DNA of 64,000 nt from Thermodesulfovibrio sp. (GTDB lineage Bacteria > Nitrospirota > Thermodesulfovibrionia > Thermodesulfovibrionales > Thermodesulfovibrionaceae), in NCBI GenBank assembly GCA_020725335.1, contig DYFF01000003.1:1-64000 (forward strand), given 5' to 3'. The translations under genes were made by a program, and so were the position numbers. The stretch's first letter is position 1; each line of letters starts with the position of its first letter. This document shows, one piece after another, positions 42,410 to 52,728 of this stretch. Under the pieces are notes generated by a model that saw only the letters and a list, made by a program, of their open reading frames with translations, was not told the origin of the DNA and ran no database searches.

Positions 42410-42813
42410 AAGTTTATACTTACTCAGAGAAGGAAACAAAAATTCTTGGTAAAATGGTGGGAAATTTTATTCAAAAAGAAGGTATAAACGTAGTTGCTCT
42501 ATATGGAGAGATGGGAGCGGGTAAAACAGTTTTTACAAAAGGGATAGCCTCTGCATTTGGAATAGATGAAAAAGATATAATGAGTTCAAGCTTTGTAATA
42601 GTTTCAAACTATGAGGATAAAGGATTTTTCCATATTGACCTTTACAGGTTAGATGATATATCTCAGGAAGAGATGGACCTATGGGAGTTTTTTGAATCAG
42701 GTATTTGCGTTATAGAATGGGCTGAAAGGATAAAAGATTTGCCAGAAAAGTCCCTAAAAGTTACAATAGATTTACTTAATGAAAATACAAGACTATTTAC
42801 TCTGGAGTTTTAA
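42406..42813 (+). CDS. tsaE: tRNA t6A biosynthesis ATPase TsaE
   Basis: LYGEMGAGKTVFTKGIASAFG, FHIDLYRL, VIEWAERI. Confidence 0.96.
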   Translation: MKVYTYSEKETKILGKMVGNFIQKEGINVVALYGEMGAGKTVFTKGIASAFGIDEKDIMSSSFVIVSNYEDKGFFHIDLYRLDDISQEEMDLWEFFESGICVIEWAERIKDLPEKSLKVTIDLLNENTRLFTLEF

Positions 42814-43665
42814 ATGTTTAAAAAGGTATCTATTTTATACAAAGAGAATGATAATTTAGCTATAAACTCAGCCCTTAAGATTCAGGACTGGATTAAGGTT
42901 AGGGATATAGAATGTAATCTTTTTCACTCGGTAGGCGAATTCTCCACTTTTACTCATTCAGAACTTGAAACAATTTACGTTTCTGATGCACTTATTGTTT
43001 TAGGTGGAGATGGAACTATGCTTGCAGTATCAAGAATTGTGGGAGGAAGAAAAATTCCTATAATAGGAATAAACATGGGTAAGCTTGGATTTATTACAGA
43101 AATTCCGAGAGACAACCTTTTTGAAAAACTTGAGGAGATATTTGAGGGTAAGTTCGAGTTAGAAGAAAGAAGCATGCTAACTGCTGATGTTTTTAGAGAC
43201 AATCAGTTAATAGCTCGATATCTTGGATTGAATGATATAGTAATTGGTAAAGGGATAATGGCGAAGATTTCAAATTTTGACCTGTTAATAAATAATGTAT
43301 ATGTTTCAACTATAAAAGCTGATGGTATAATAATTTCAACTCCTACAGGTTCAACTGCCTATAATCTTTCAGCAGGTGGTCCGATTCTCTATCCTACACT
43401 TAAAGGATTGGTTTTTACTCCCATATGTCCTCATACTCTAAGTGTTCGACCGGTTGTTTTACCCGATGATTTTGTTATTGATATAATTATTTCCTCACAG
43501 GTAAAAGATATTTTTTTAACAATTGATGGACAGATTGGTTTTGCATTAAAGAAAAATGACAAAGTTAGATGTAAGATCGCAGAGGAAAAAACCCTTATTA
43601 TTGCACCTGTTGGAAGAGATTATTTCAAAATTTTAAGAGAGAAACTCAAGTGGGGAGAGAGATAG
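42814..43665 (+). CDS. nadK: NAD kinase
   Basis: IVLGGDGTMLAVSRI, GINMGKLGFITEI, DGIIISTPTGSTAYNLSAGGPI. Confidence 0.97.
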   Translation: MFKKVSILYKENDNLAINSALKIQDWIKVRDIECNLFHSVGEFSTFTHSELETIYVSDALIVLGGDGTMLAVSRIVGGRKIPIIGINMGKLGFITEIPRDNLFEKLEEIFEGKFELEERSMLTADVFRDNQLIARYLGLNDIVIGKGIMAKISNFDLLINNVYVSTIKADGIIISTPTGSTAYNLSAGGPILYPTLKGLVFTPICPHTLSVRPVVLPDDFVIDIIISSQVKDIFLTIDGQIGFALKKNDKVRCKIAEEKTLIIAPVGRDYFKILREKLKWGER

Positions 43666-44348
43666 AAAATATTTTAGACCTATTAAATTTTTATAAAGCT
43701 CTTGGATTCAAAGAGTTGCCAAAAAATTTTTTAGAGTCTCTTTTAAGGAATAAAATTACAGAGATTGAACTTAATGGAGAAAAAGAGAAAAAAACTTTAT
43801 CTGCTATAAATGAAAAGATTAGTTCTTGCACAAAATGCTCTTTAAGTAAAGGCAGAACCAAAGTAGTATGTGGAGAAGGAAGTATCACTGCAAAGCTTAT
43901 GTTTATAGGTGAGGCTCCAGGAGTTGAGGAAGACAGAGAAGGTAGACCTTTTGTTGGAGAAGCAGGCAAGCTTCTTACAAACTTGATAGAAAAAATGGGC
44001 TTTAAAAGGCAGCAGGTTTACATTACAAATACAGTAAAATGTCATCCTCCTGACAACAGAGACCCTCTTGAAGAAGAAATTTCTCTTTGCTTTGATTACT
44101 TAAAAGAGGAAATTGAGATTGTCTCTCCAAAAGTAATAATAACACTGGGCAAAGTTGCTACTTATGTTTTAATGGGTATGAAGGGAAAAATAAAAGATAT
44201 TGCCATATCAAAAATAAGAGGTAACGTATTCTTCTATAACAATATTCCTGTTATACCCACATTCCATCCTGCCTATTTGTTAAGAAATAGAAAAGATAAG
44301 TGGCTTACATGGGAAGACGCACAGGAAGCTTTGAGGAGGCTTAAATGA
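43650..44348 (+). CDS. Uracil-DNA glycosylase, family 4 (Fe-S)
   Basis: CTKCSLSKGRTKVVCGEG, MFIGEAPGVEEDREGRPFVGEAGKLL, TNTVKCHPPDNRDP, FHPAYLLR; GTG start. Confidence 0.95.
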   Translation: MGREIENILDLLNFYKALGFKELPKNFLESLLRNKITEIELNGEKEKKTLSAINEKISSCTKCSLSKGRTKVVCGEGSITAKLMFIGEAPGVEEDREGRPFVGEAGKLLTNLIEKMGFKRQQVYITNTVKCHPPDNRDPLEEEISLCFDYLKEEIEIVSPKVIITLGKVATYVLMGMKGKIKDIAISKIRGNVFFYNNIPVIPTFHPAYLLRNRKDKWLTWEDAQEALRRLK

Positions 44349-44830
44349 AAGTATTATGGGCACCATGGAGAATAGAGTATATTTTAGGTGAAAAGGAGAA
44401 AGGATGTATATTTTGTGATAAACCTAAGGAGGACAAAGATAGAGAAAATCTTATTTTATATAGAGGTAAGCTTGCTTTTATAATTATGAATAAATATCCC
44501 TATAGTTCAGGACACCTAATGGTTGTTCCTTACAGGCATGTCCATACTCTTGAAGAATTAAATATAGATGAACTTACTGAGTGCATGCTCCTTACTGTTA
44601 AGTCTCTTAAGTGTCTTAAAAAGGTAATGCATCCTGATGGTTTCAATGTAGGGCTTAATATAGGAGTTGTTGCTTCAGCAAGCATTGATGAACATTTACA
44701 CTGGCATATTGTTCCTCGCTGGGCTGGTGATGTAGGCTTTATGACAATACTTGAAGATGTGCGAGTTGTTCCAGAACACATTCTTATTACCTATGATAAA
44801 CTATACCCATGTTTCAAGGAGGAGAAATAA
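44345..44830 (+). CDS. HIT-family hydrolase
   Basis: CIFCDKP, GHLMVVPYRHVHTLEEL, HLHWHIVPRW. Confidence 0.96.
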   Translation: MKVLWAPWRIEYILGEKEKGCIFCDKPKEDKDRENLILYRGKLAFIIMNKYPYSSGHLMVVPYRHVHTLEELNIDELTECMLLTVKSLKCLKKVMHPDGFNVGLNIGVVASASIDEHLHWHIVPRWAGDVGFMTILEDVRVVPEHILITYDKLYPCFKEEK

Positions 44831-45432
44831 TGGAAATAGAGGACAAAATCAGGAAAGCCTGTGAAGAATCTATAAAAGTGAAAGAGCAGTTTTTTAATGA
44901 AAATATTTCCTTAATAAAGGAAGTAGCAGAACTAATTGCAAAGGTACTGAATGAAGGTGGCAAAATTTTACTCTTTGGAAATGGTGGTAGCGCAACAGAT
45001 GCCTCTCACATAGCCGCTGAATTTGTTAATCGTTTTAAGCGAGAAAGGCCTGGATTACCAGCAATTTCCTTGAATACTGACATGGCTGTAATAACTGCTA
45101 TTGCCAATGACTATGACTATTCAGAGGTATTTGCAAAACAAATAAAAGCATTGGGACAGAAGGGCGACTTAGTAATAGGGATAAGCACATCAGGTTCCTC
45201 AAGAAATGTATTAAAAGCTGTAGAAGTTGCCAAAAAAAGAGGTCTTAAAACCATAGCATTTACAAGTAAAAAGGGAGAAAAACTCATATCAAGGGTAGAT
45301 TACGCCTTTGCAGTATCTTCTGAGGAAACTCCGAGAATTCAAGAAACCCATATTACTCTCGGGCATATTTTATGCGAGCTTGTGGAGGATATTTTATTTG
45401 AAATTCCAGCAACAAAGAGGAAAACAAAATAA
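44830..45432 (+). CDS. gmhA: D-sedoheptulose 7-phosphate isomerase
   Basis: [51 protein letters not shown]; aggagg 8 nt upstream of ATG 44830. Confidence 0.95.
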   Translation: MEIEDKIRKACEESIKVKEQFFNENISLIKEVAELIAKVLNEGGKILLFGNGGSATDASHIAAEFVNRFKRERPGLPAISLNTDMAVITAIANDYDYSEVFAKQIKALGQKGDLVIGISTSGSSRNVLKAVEVAKKRGLKTIAFTSKKGEKLISRVDYAFAVSSEETPRIQETHITLGHILCELVEDILFEIPATKRKTK

Positions 45433-45911
45433 TGACTGTCATTGGAATTGACCCAGGAAGTAGACATTTTGGTTACGGAATAGTTAATGCTAAAAAGATG
45501 TTGTTAATTCATGCAGGGACTTTAAATTTCTCTCATAAGGTGCAAATCCCAGAAAGGCTTAATTCAATATATGAATCACTTTCTGAAATAATAGAACTCT
45601 ATAAACCTTCTGAGATGGCTTTAGAGAAAGCGTTTGTTGGAAAACAAATTCCTTCTTCCTTTGTATTAAGCTATGTAAGAGCCATAGCTTTACTGGTTGC
45701 TGCTCGTAAGGGAATCCCTGTATACGAATACAGTTCCACTGAAATAAAAAAAGCCCTTACTGGATATGGCAGAGCTCATAAAATTCAGGTAAAAAGTATG
45801 GTTAAAAATTTCTTATCTCTCAATGGAAGAATATCCTATGATTGCTCTGATGCCTTAGCTGTAGCAATATGTCATATAAATTCAAAAAACTCTCTTTTAA
45901 ATAAAATTTAA
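45432..45911 (+). CDS. ruvC: Holliday junction resolvase RuvC
   Basis: [51 protein letters not shown]. Confidence 0.97.
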   Translation: MTVIGIDPGSRHFGYGIVNAKKMLLIHAGTLNFSHKVQIPERLNSIYESLSEIIELYKPSEMALEKAFVGKQIPSSFVLSYVRAIALLVAARKGIPVYEYSSTEIKKALTGYGRAHKIQVKSMVKNFLSLNGRISYDCSDALAVAICHINSKNSLLNKI

Positions 45912-45916
45912 ACTTT

Positions 45917-47443
45917 TTAAAAAAGAGAACGCTCAAGACTTCTGTACTGAATTGCCTCTGCGAGATGATAGGTTTTTATCTGTTCTGAGGATTCAAGATC
46001 AGCAATGGTTCTTGCAACTTTAACTATTTTTGAGTAGGCTCTGGCAGTTAACCCCAATTTTTCCATAGCATTTTCAAGCAATTTATGACAGTCTTCATTT
46101 AATTTACAGAACTTTTTAAGATGTTTTGCTTTCATATGTGCATTAGAATATATTCCTTCATTTTTAAATCTTTCAAGCTGAATTTTTCTTGCCCTTACTA
46201 CTCTTTCACGTATATTTTCTGAGCTTTCTGTAAGAGTCTCCTCCTTTAGTTCCTTATAATTAACTCTCGGAACTTCAATATGTATATCAATTCTGTCAAG
46301 CAGAGGACCTGAAATCCTTGACCTATATCTCATTATCATTCCCGGTGTACATGTGCAGGGTTTCAGAGTATCACCATAGTGTCCACAAGGGCATGGGTTC
46401 ATAGCTGCTACAAGTAAAAATCTTGCAGGAAATTGAACAGTAGCATAACTACGGGCAACGGTAACAAAGCCGTCTTCAAGTGGCTGTCTCAGTACTTCCA
46501 AAACATTTCTTTTAAATTCAGGAAGCTCGTCCATAAATAATACGCCATTATGGGCGAGGGAAACTTCTCCAGGTTTTGGAATTTGCCCACCGCCTATTAA
46601 ACTTACATCACTGGATGAATGATGGGGTGACCTGAAAGGACGCTGAGTTATCAAGCCTTTTCCATCGGAAATCATGCCTACAACACTGTGGATTTTTGTT
46701 GTTTCAATGGCTTCTTCAATAGTCATTGGAGGAAGTATTCCTGGAAGCCTTTTTGCAAGCATGCTTTTACCACTACCTGGTGGACCAATTAGTAGAAGAT
46801 TATGCCCACCTGCTGCTGCTATTTCTAATGCTCTTTTTGCATGAAATTGTCCTTTAACATCTGATAAATCTTCATAAAATTTTGAATCTTCATGGTAACT
46901 TATTTTTGACTTAAAAGGTTCAATAATTTTTTCACCTCTTATAAATTCTACTGTTTCAGCAAGAGATTCAACAGGATAGACATCTACAGAATGGACAACA
47001 CCTGCTTCATAAGCATTACTCTTAGGAATTATTATTTTTCTTATTTTTTGATCCTTTAATTTTGAAACAATACATAAAGCTCCTTTTATGGCTCTTAACT
47101 TACCTTCTAAGGAAAGTTCACCTACAATTAAAAATTCATCCAAAATATTTAAGGGGATATGTCCCTCAGCAGCAAGGATTCCTATTGCTATAGGAAGGTC
47201 AAAGGATGAACCTTCTTTTTTCAAGTCAGCTGGTGCAAGATTTACTGTAATCTGTTTTATAGGAAAGGGAAACCCTGTATTTTTGAAAGCTGCTTTAATT
47301 CTATCTCGGGATTCTTTTACTGCTGCATCTGGTAAACCTACAATATTAAAATGGGGAAGTCCTCTCTGAGCAATATCAACCTCTACATCAACTGCATAAG
47401 GCTCTATTCCTATTAAGTGAGAACTTTGAACCCTGGCAAGCAT
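45917..47443 (-). CDS. comM: ComM/YifB-family Mg-chelatase-like AAA ATPase
   Basis: [73 protein letters not shown]. Confidence 0.94.
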   Translation of the reverse strand: MLARVQSSHLIGIEPYAVDVEVDIAQRGLPHFNIVGLPDAAVKESRDRIKAAFKNTGFPFPIKQITVNLAPADLKKEGSSFDLPIAIGILAAEGHIPLNILDEFLIVGELSLEGKLRAIKGALCIVSKLKDQKIRKIIIPKSNAYEAGVVHSVDVYPVESLAETVEFIRGEKIIEPFKSKISYHEDSKFYEDLSDVKGQFHAKRALEIAAAGGHNLLLIGPPGSGKSMLAKRLPGILPPMTIEEAIETTKIHSVVGMISDGKGLITQRPFRSPHHSSSDVSLIGGGQIPKPGEVSLAHNGVLFMDELPEFKRNVLEVLRQPLEDGFVTVARSYATVQFPARFLLVAAMNPCPCGHYGDTLKPCTCTPGMIMRYRSRISGPLLDRIDIHIEVPRVNYKELKEETLTESSENIRERVVRARKIQLERFKNEGIYSNAHMKAKHLKKFCKLNEDCHKLLENAMEKLGLTARAYSKIVKVARTIADLESSEQIKTYHLAEAIQYRSLERSLF

Positions 47444-48326
47444 TTTTCTCCTCAAATCTTTTATTTATATCATTTAAAATCTGATTTTTAGACCTATTCC
47501 ATTTAGGAGCAATTAGAATATCCTCAGGTGCTGTTGCAAAAAGTCTTTGTATAACAATTTCTGGAGATAGTCTCTCAATAAATTCAACTACAAAGTCAAG
47601 ATATTCATCATAATCAAAAACTTTAAATGGACGTTTTTCATATATTTTTGCAAGTAACGTATTTTTAATAATCTGGAGTTGGTGTATTTTTATAAATTTT
47701 ATGGGATGACAATTTATTTCATCAGCCATAGAAAGAGACTCTTGCCTTGTTTCAGTAGGTAACCCTACAATGATATGAGCTCCTACTGGGATACCTCTAT
47801 TATGGGTATTATAGACAGCTTTTAGAAATGTTGGATAGTCATGTCCCCTATTTATGTATTTAAGAGATTTTTCATACATAGATTGCATGCCATATTCCAC
47901 AATTATTAGGTATTTTTTTGACAACCCTTCGAGCAAATCAAGTTTTTCTTCATCAATACAATCAGGTCGAGTTCCTATCGCAAGTCCTACTACTTCAGGG
48001 TGTGAAAGAGCCTCGTTATATAGTTGTTCGAGTTTTTCTACTGGTGCATAAGTGTTTGTATAAGGCTGGAAATAAACAAGAAATGCCTTAGCTTTATATC
48101 TATACTTCAAGTATTCTATTCCATTTTGAATTTGCACATTTAGAGGTTTTGTGGGTGCACAGCTTGATGGTCTGAATGATTCATTATTGCAATATATACA
48201 ACCTGTTGTCCCGAGCGTGCCGTCTCTATTTGGGCAGGTAAAACCTGCATCCACATTTACTTTATAAACTTTTTTACCAAAAATTTCTTTAAGATATTCA
48301 CCAAAGGAATAATACCTTTTCATCAT
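47388..48326 (-). CDS. TIGR01212-type radical SAM protein (YhcC-like)
   Basis: [62 protein letters not shown]. Confidence 0.9.
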   Translation of the reverse strand: MMKRYYSFGEYLKEIFGKKVYKVNVDAGFTCPNRDGTLGTTGCIYCNNESFRPSSCAPTKPLNVQIQNGIEYLKYRYKAKAFLVYFQPYTNTYAPVEKLEQLYNEALSHPEVVGLAIGTRPDCIDEEKLDLLEGLSKKYLIIVEYGMQSMYEKSLKYINRGHDYPTFLKAVYNTHNRGIPVGAHIIVGLPTETRQESLSMADEINCHPIKFIKIHQLQIIKNTLLAKIYEKRPFKVFDYDEYLDFVVEFIERLSPEIVIQRLFATAPEDILIAPKWNRSKNQILNDINKRFEEKNACQGSKFSLNRNRALCS

Positions 48327-48366
48327 AGTCTTTTCTAATATATTTCAAGGAAAATAGTCAATTGCT

Positions 48367-49029
48367 TCAATTTTTAAGAACAAACTTTACTGGAAGAATT
48401 GCTCTGCTTGCCACTGGAGAGCCATCTTTCATGGCAGGTAGAAATTTAGATTTTTTCACTGCCTCTATGGCGGATTCTGTAAAGCCATAGGGCGCAGATT
48501 CAATAATTTCAATATTTATAAGTTCTCCTTTTTCGTTTATTGTAAGTCTCAATAAAACTCTTCCTTCCTTTCCAAGCCTTCTTGCTATTTGCGGATAAAC
48601 GGGTATTTCACGATAGATAAACTTAGGACCATTTATTGTCCCAAAGGCAGTATCTATTATTTTTTCACCTGTATTTTGAGAACTATTTGAATTGGTATAG
48701 ATATCAATACCTTTGCTTATTTCAGTTGTTTTAACATGGGCATCTTCAGTTTTGATAGAGATATTTTCAATATTTTCATCTGGAATTGCTTCTATGTTAT
48801 TTGTTTTAAGGTTTTTAATTACGGAATTTTTTTTATCACTTCTATAAATCTCCTTTATGTTTGAAGGGGTTTCTCTATAGGTGTAATTGTCTCTTACTAA
48901 AAATACATCAATATAATCTAAGTCTTTTTTCAAAGGAATTATGTTTGCCCATGCAATGAAAAGCATAGCATGGAATGTTAATGAGAGAATTATAAAATAT
49001 TGGATTTTATTTGTCTTTACTATATTCAT
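48367..49029 (-). CDS. TonB-family energy transducer-like protein
   Basis: N-terminal TM helix; C-terminal YPQIARRLGKEGRVLLRLTINEKGELINIEIIESAPYGFTESAIEAVKKSKFLPA; start placed at MNIVKTNK (ATG 49029). Confidence 0.85.
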   Translation of the reverse strand: MNIVKTNKIQYFIILSLTFHAMLFIAWANIIPLKKDLDYIDVFLVRDNYTYRETPSNIKEIYRSDKKNSVIKNLKTNNIEAIPDENIENISIKTEDAHVKTTEISKGIDIYTNSNSSQNTGEKIIDTAFGTINGPKFIYREIPVYPQIARRLGKEGRVLLRLTINEKGELINIEIIESAPYGFTESAIEAVKKSKFLPAMKDGSPVASRAILPVKFVLKN

Positions 49030-49033
49030 ATTT

Positions 49034-49073
49034 AAAAAAAATAAGCCACGAAAGCAATTTGCCTTCATGGCTT
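49034..49073 (-). terminator. Strong intrinsic terminator (14-bp stem, AAU loop, 8-U tract)
   Basis: Minus strand AAGCCATGAAGGCA-AAT-TGCTTTCGTGGCTT followed by ATTTTTTTT; stem complete when two G-U wobbles are allowed. Confidence 0.88.
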
Positions 49074-49074
49074 T

Positions 49075-49096
49075 AATCTATCCTTCAGGATAGATT
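49075..49096 (-). other. Second hairpin directly upstream of the terminator
   Basis: Minus strand AATCTATCC-TGAA-GGATAGATT, perfect 9-bp stem. Confidence 0.7.
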
Positions 49097-49127
49097 GTTG
49101 AATTTTATAAAATTCACTCAAAAAAGG

Positions 49128-50294
49128 TCAAATTTTAATTATTTTACTTAAACACACAGCCTGAGCAGCTATTCCTTCTTGCCTTCCAATGAAGCCCATT
49201 TTTTCATTGGTTTTAGCTTTTATGTTTATATTAATTCCAAAATTTTTAAAATTACTCTGCATTTCAGGTATATAAGAAGACATTTTCGGTTTTTCAGCAA
49301 AAATTGTGCAGTCTATCCAAAGGGGTTCTATATTATTAAATTTTAAAAGCTCGAGTGTTCTCTCAAGCAAAATAAGGCTTGAAATGTTCTTATAAGCTAG
49401 GTCTGTATCGGGAAAATGTCGTCCTATATCACCAAGTCCTGCAGAGCCTAATAAAGCATCTATTATTGCATGCACAAGAACATCAGCGTCTGAATGTCCA
49501 GCAAGTCCCTTTTCATAGGGAATTTCAACCCCCCCAATTATAAGTTTTCTTCCTTGTTCAAATCTATGGCTGTCATATCCAAAGCCGATTCTTAAATTCT
49601 CAAAATTTTGAAAATTTTTGTCAATTAAAAATTCCATCTTATCCAAATCTTCCTTTGTAGTTATTTTTATATTTTTGGTGTCACCTTTTGCCACAACAAC
49701 AGCACCCCCATATCTTTCTATGAGAGAGGCATCGTCAGTGCCATAGAAGCCTTCTTTATAGGCATTTACATAGGCAGAAATAAGTTTTTTGTACCAGAAT
49801 GCCTGAGGAGTCTGAACAGCTCTTAAAACATCTCTATTTATAGTCCCACCTACAAGATTGGCTTTTTTTATCCATTTTATTGTGTCTGTTAGAGGAATGC
49901 TCGGAATAACTCCATCAATAGAAGTTGTAAGGCATTTAAGAATGTTTTTTATTAGTTCTTCGCTAACAAGAGGTCTTGCAGCGTCATGAATTAATACAAT
50001 GTCTGTATCATCTGGAAGCGCTTTCAAGGCATTATATACAGAATCTTGTCTTTCTTTGCCTCCCTCAATAATTTTACTAACCTTCTTTATATGAAATTTT
50101 TGTATATAAGACTCAACCCTTTCAAAGACTTCTCTTCGAGTGACGATGAGGATATTATTGATTTCCTTTAAGCTTTCAAAAGGTTCAATAGCCCAGATAA
50201 ATAAGGGCTTTCCTTTTACCAGAGTTAATACTTTATCAGTTGAGCCAAATCTTTTTCCTAATCCTGCTGCTACTATAATTACTTCTGTTTTCAT
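49128..50294 (-). CDS. ispDF: Bifunctional 2-C-methyl-D-erythritol 4-phosphate cytidylyltransferase / MECDP synthase (IspDF)
   Basis: IspD: IIVAAGLGKRFGSTDKVL, VLIHDAARPLVSEE; IspF: RIGFGYDSHRFEQGRKLIIGGVEIPYEKGLAGHSDADVLVHAIIDALLGSAGLGDIGRHFPD. Confidence 0.97.
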   Translation of the reverse strand: MKTEVIIVAAGLGKRFGSTDKVLTLVKGKPLFIWAIEPFESLKEINNILIVTRREVFERVESYIQKFHIKKVSKIIEGGKERQDSVYNALKALPDDTDIVLIHDAARPLVSEELIKNILKCLTTSIDGVIPSIPLTDTIKWIKKANLVGGTINRDVLRAVQTPQAFWYKKLISAYVNAYKEGFYGTDDASLIERYGGAVVVAKGDTKNIKITTKEDLDKMEFLIDKNFQNFENLRIGFGYDSHRFEQGRKLIIGGVEIPYEKGLAGHSDADVLVHAIIDALLGSAGLGDIGRHFPDTDLAYKNISSLILLERTLELLKFNNIEPLWIDCTIFAEKPKMSSYIPEMQSNFKNFGININIKAKTNEKMGFIGRQEGIAAQAVCLSKIIKI

Positions 50295-51298
50295 TCATCA
50301 TCCAAATCTTCTTTTTCATCATGACTATCTGTCTTAGGTTTACCAAATATCATTCTTCCCGTTGCAGTTTGGAGCACACTATGAATTAAAACTTCAATAG
50401 TTTTTCCAATATACTGTCTACCACCTTCAACAACAACCATTGTACCATCATCAAGATAGGCAACTCCCTGGTCATGCTCTTTACCCTCCTTAACAACAAA
50501 AAGATTTAAAATCTCTCCTGGAAGAACCGGTGGTCTCATGATTTGAGCAAGTTCATTAAGATTAAGTACAGGAACTCCTCTGAGCTGAGCAATTTTTATT
50601 AAATTTAAATCATTTGTTATAATTGTTCCCTTAATCCCTCTTGTTAGTTCTATGAGTTTTATATCTACCTCTTTTATTTCGGCTATATCTTGTTCAATTA
50701 TTTCAAATTTTATCCTCTCCGCTCTCTGAATCCTCTGTAGTATGTCAAGTGCTCTTTTCCCTTTTGCTCTTCTGAGTGGGTCTGGGGAATCAGCAATATA
50801 CTGAATTTCTCTTAATATGAATCTTGGTATCAAAATTGTTCCCTTAATAAAGCCCAACTCGACAAGGTCTGCAATTCTACCGTCAATAAGAACATTAGTG
50901 TCAAGAATCTTTGGTTCTTCCCATAGAGATTCCTTTTTTACAATAGTTAAGAGATCTTTAATTTTAAATTTTTCAGCCTGTTTAATCCCAAAAAGTCCGC
51001 CTCCATAGCCAAACCCTGTTATGATACAGAATGCTAAGGCTTTAAGGTTTGAAGATAAAATTAAAAGGGGAATGCTTAAAAGCAATCCTGCAAAAGTACC
51101 CGATAAAATGCCTAAAAAAGCAAATAAAATTTGAGAGGCATTCATTTTTTTAAGTTTAAAGTAAATAACAAGTAATGTAAGTATACTTCCAAGAGGAATT
51201 AGTAATCTTTCCAAACTTTGAAAATCGCTGTCATTAAATAATGTTGTAAAAATTCCAAAGGCAATAGTGATAATAAAAAATAAAAATATTATGCTCAT
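50291..51298 (-). CDS. PIN-TRAM domain membrane protein (YacL-like)
   Basis: N-terminal TM helices; [42 protein letters not shown]-terminal TRAM-like [28 protein letters not shown]. Confidence 0.93.
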   Translation of the reverse strand: MSIIFLFFIITIAFGIFTTLFNDSDFQSLERLLIPLGSILTLLVIYFKLKKMNASQILFAFLGILSGTFAGLLLSIPLLILSSNLKALAFCIITGFGYGGGLFGIKQAEKFKIKDLLTIVKKESLWEEPKILDTNVLIDGRIADLVELGFIKGTILIPRFILREIQYIADSPDPLRRAKGKRALDILQRIQRAERIKFEIIEQDIAEIKEVDIKLIELTRGIKGTIITNDLNLIKIAQLRGVPVLNLNELAQIMRPPVLPGEILNLFVVKEGKEHDQGVAYLDDGTMVVVEGGRQYIGKTIEVLIHSVLQTATGRMIFGKPKTDSHDEKEDLDDE

Positions 51299-52725
51299 GA
51301 TGATGAGAGTATTGTATAAAACTTTTTACCACCTCTATTAATAAGCACCATAACATCATTTCTGGTAATCTTCTGTATAACTCTCTGAAACTCGGAAGCG
51401 CTTGTAATCCTTTGCCTTTCTATCTCCATAATTAAATCACCCTTTCTTAAGCCTGAATTCTCAGCAGGAGAGCCAGGTTCAATTCGGTATACAACGACCC
51501 CCTTGTCTTCTATATCAGCACCAATCTGCTTTGCCATTGATGGGTCGAGTTCTATCACATATAAACCTTTAAAGGGATTTTCTGTTGTTCTTTGTGCTTT
51601 TCTGTAATTTTTTGTCTCTAAGTATGTTTCAAAAGGAAGTTGAGCAACTGTAATTTGAATATTAAAACTTTGTCCATTTCTCCATATTTTCAAGTTCGCT
51701 ACAGTTCCAATTTTACTTTGAGCTACAAGATTTCTTAAAACCGCACTTTCAGAGATGACCTTGCCGTCGAATTCAAGGATTATGTCTCCCCTTTTCAAGC
51801 CTGCAATATAGGCAGGACTCTGTTTTGTTACATCAGTAATTATAACGCCAAAAGGTTCTTTTAAGTTAAATCTCTCTGCGAGCTCTGCAGTTAAATCTTG
51901 CACCATAATACCTATCCATCCTCTTAAAACTTTTCCTTCTTTTATTAAACTATCCTTAATAACCTTTGCCATATTGCTTGGCACAGCAAAGCCAATCCCT
52001 TGATAACCACCTGTTCTTGAGAATATGGCAGTGTTTATTCCAATTATCTCACCCTTTATGTTTACCAAAGGACCACCAGAGTTTCCTGGATTTATGGCAG
52101 CATCGGTCTGTATAAAATCCTCATAGTCAGCAATGCCCACATCTGCTCTACCAGTAGCACTTATAATCCCCATCGTAACTGTATGAGTAAGTCCATAGGG
52201 ATTGCCTATAGCAAGAACAAAGTCTCCAACCTGAAGATTATCTGAATCTCCCCAGGATGCAACAGGCAAATCCTTTGCATTAATCTTAATTACAGCTAAG
52301 TCTGTTTTAGGGTCAGCTCCTATAATTGTTGCTTTAAAAGTTCTTCTGTTGTGAAGAGTAACCTTTATTTCATCTGCTTGCTCTACTACGTGATAATTAG
52401 TTAGAAGATATCCGTCAGAAGAGACTATTACACCTGACCCCATACTCATCTCTTTCCATTTTTTGCCCTGAGAATTTCCGTAGGGAGGGAGAAATTCAAA
52501 GAGGTCTTCAAGGGTTGGTGGAGTAGTGACAGTTCGAGTTGTTGAAATATTAACAACAGATGGAGAAACTGCTTTTACAATTTCAGAAAAACTCTTTACA
52601 GGTTCAACAATGTCTCTATAGATAGGGATAGATTGTTTTGGTTTGTTAATGAAATAAAAAATTGTAACACCCGCAAGAATACCTGCTATAAAAACTACAA
52701 TCAATAGAGCTGTTTTCTTTTTCAT
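51295..52725 (-). CDS. DegP/DegQ (HtrA)-family serine protease
   Basis: [47 protein letters not shown], two PDZ domains. Confidence 0.97.
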   Translation of the reverse strand: MKKKTALLIVVFIAGILAGVTIFYFINKPKQSIPIYRDIVEPVKSFSEIVKAVSPSVVNISTTRTVTTPPTLEDLFEFLPPYGNSQGKKWKEMSMGSGVIVSSDGYLLTNYHVVEQADEIKVTLHNRRTFKATIIGADPKTDLAVIKINAKDLPVASWGDSDNLQVGDFVLAIGNPYGLTHTVTMGIISATGRADVGIADYEDFIQTDAAINPGNSGGPLVNIKGEIIGINTAIFSRTGGYQGIGFAVPSNMAKVIKDSLIKEGKVLRGWIGIMVQDLTAELAERFNLKEPFGVIITDVTKQSPAYIAGLKRGDIILEFDGKVISESAVLRNLVAQSKIGTVANLKIWRNGQSFNIQITVAQLPFETYLETKNYRKAQRTTENPFKGLYVIELDPSMAKQIGADIEDKGVVVYRIEPGSPAENSGLRKGDLIMEIERQRITSASEFQRVIQKITRNDVMVLINRGGKKFYTILSSS

Positions 52726-52728
52726 CTT

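Noticed and set aside
49128-50294. IspD-IspF fusion as a novelty
   Set aside because: Bifunctional IspDF is well known in several bacterial groups
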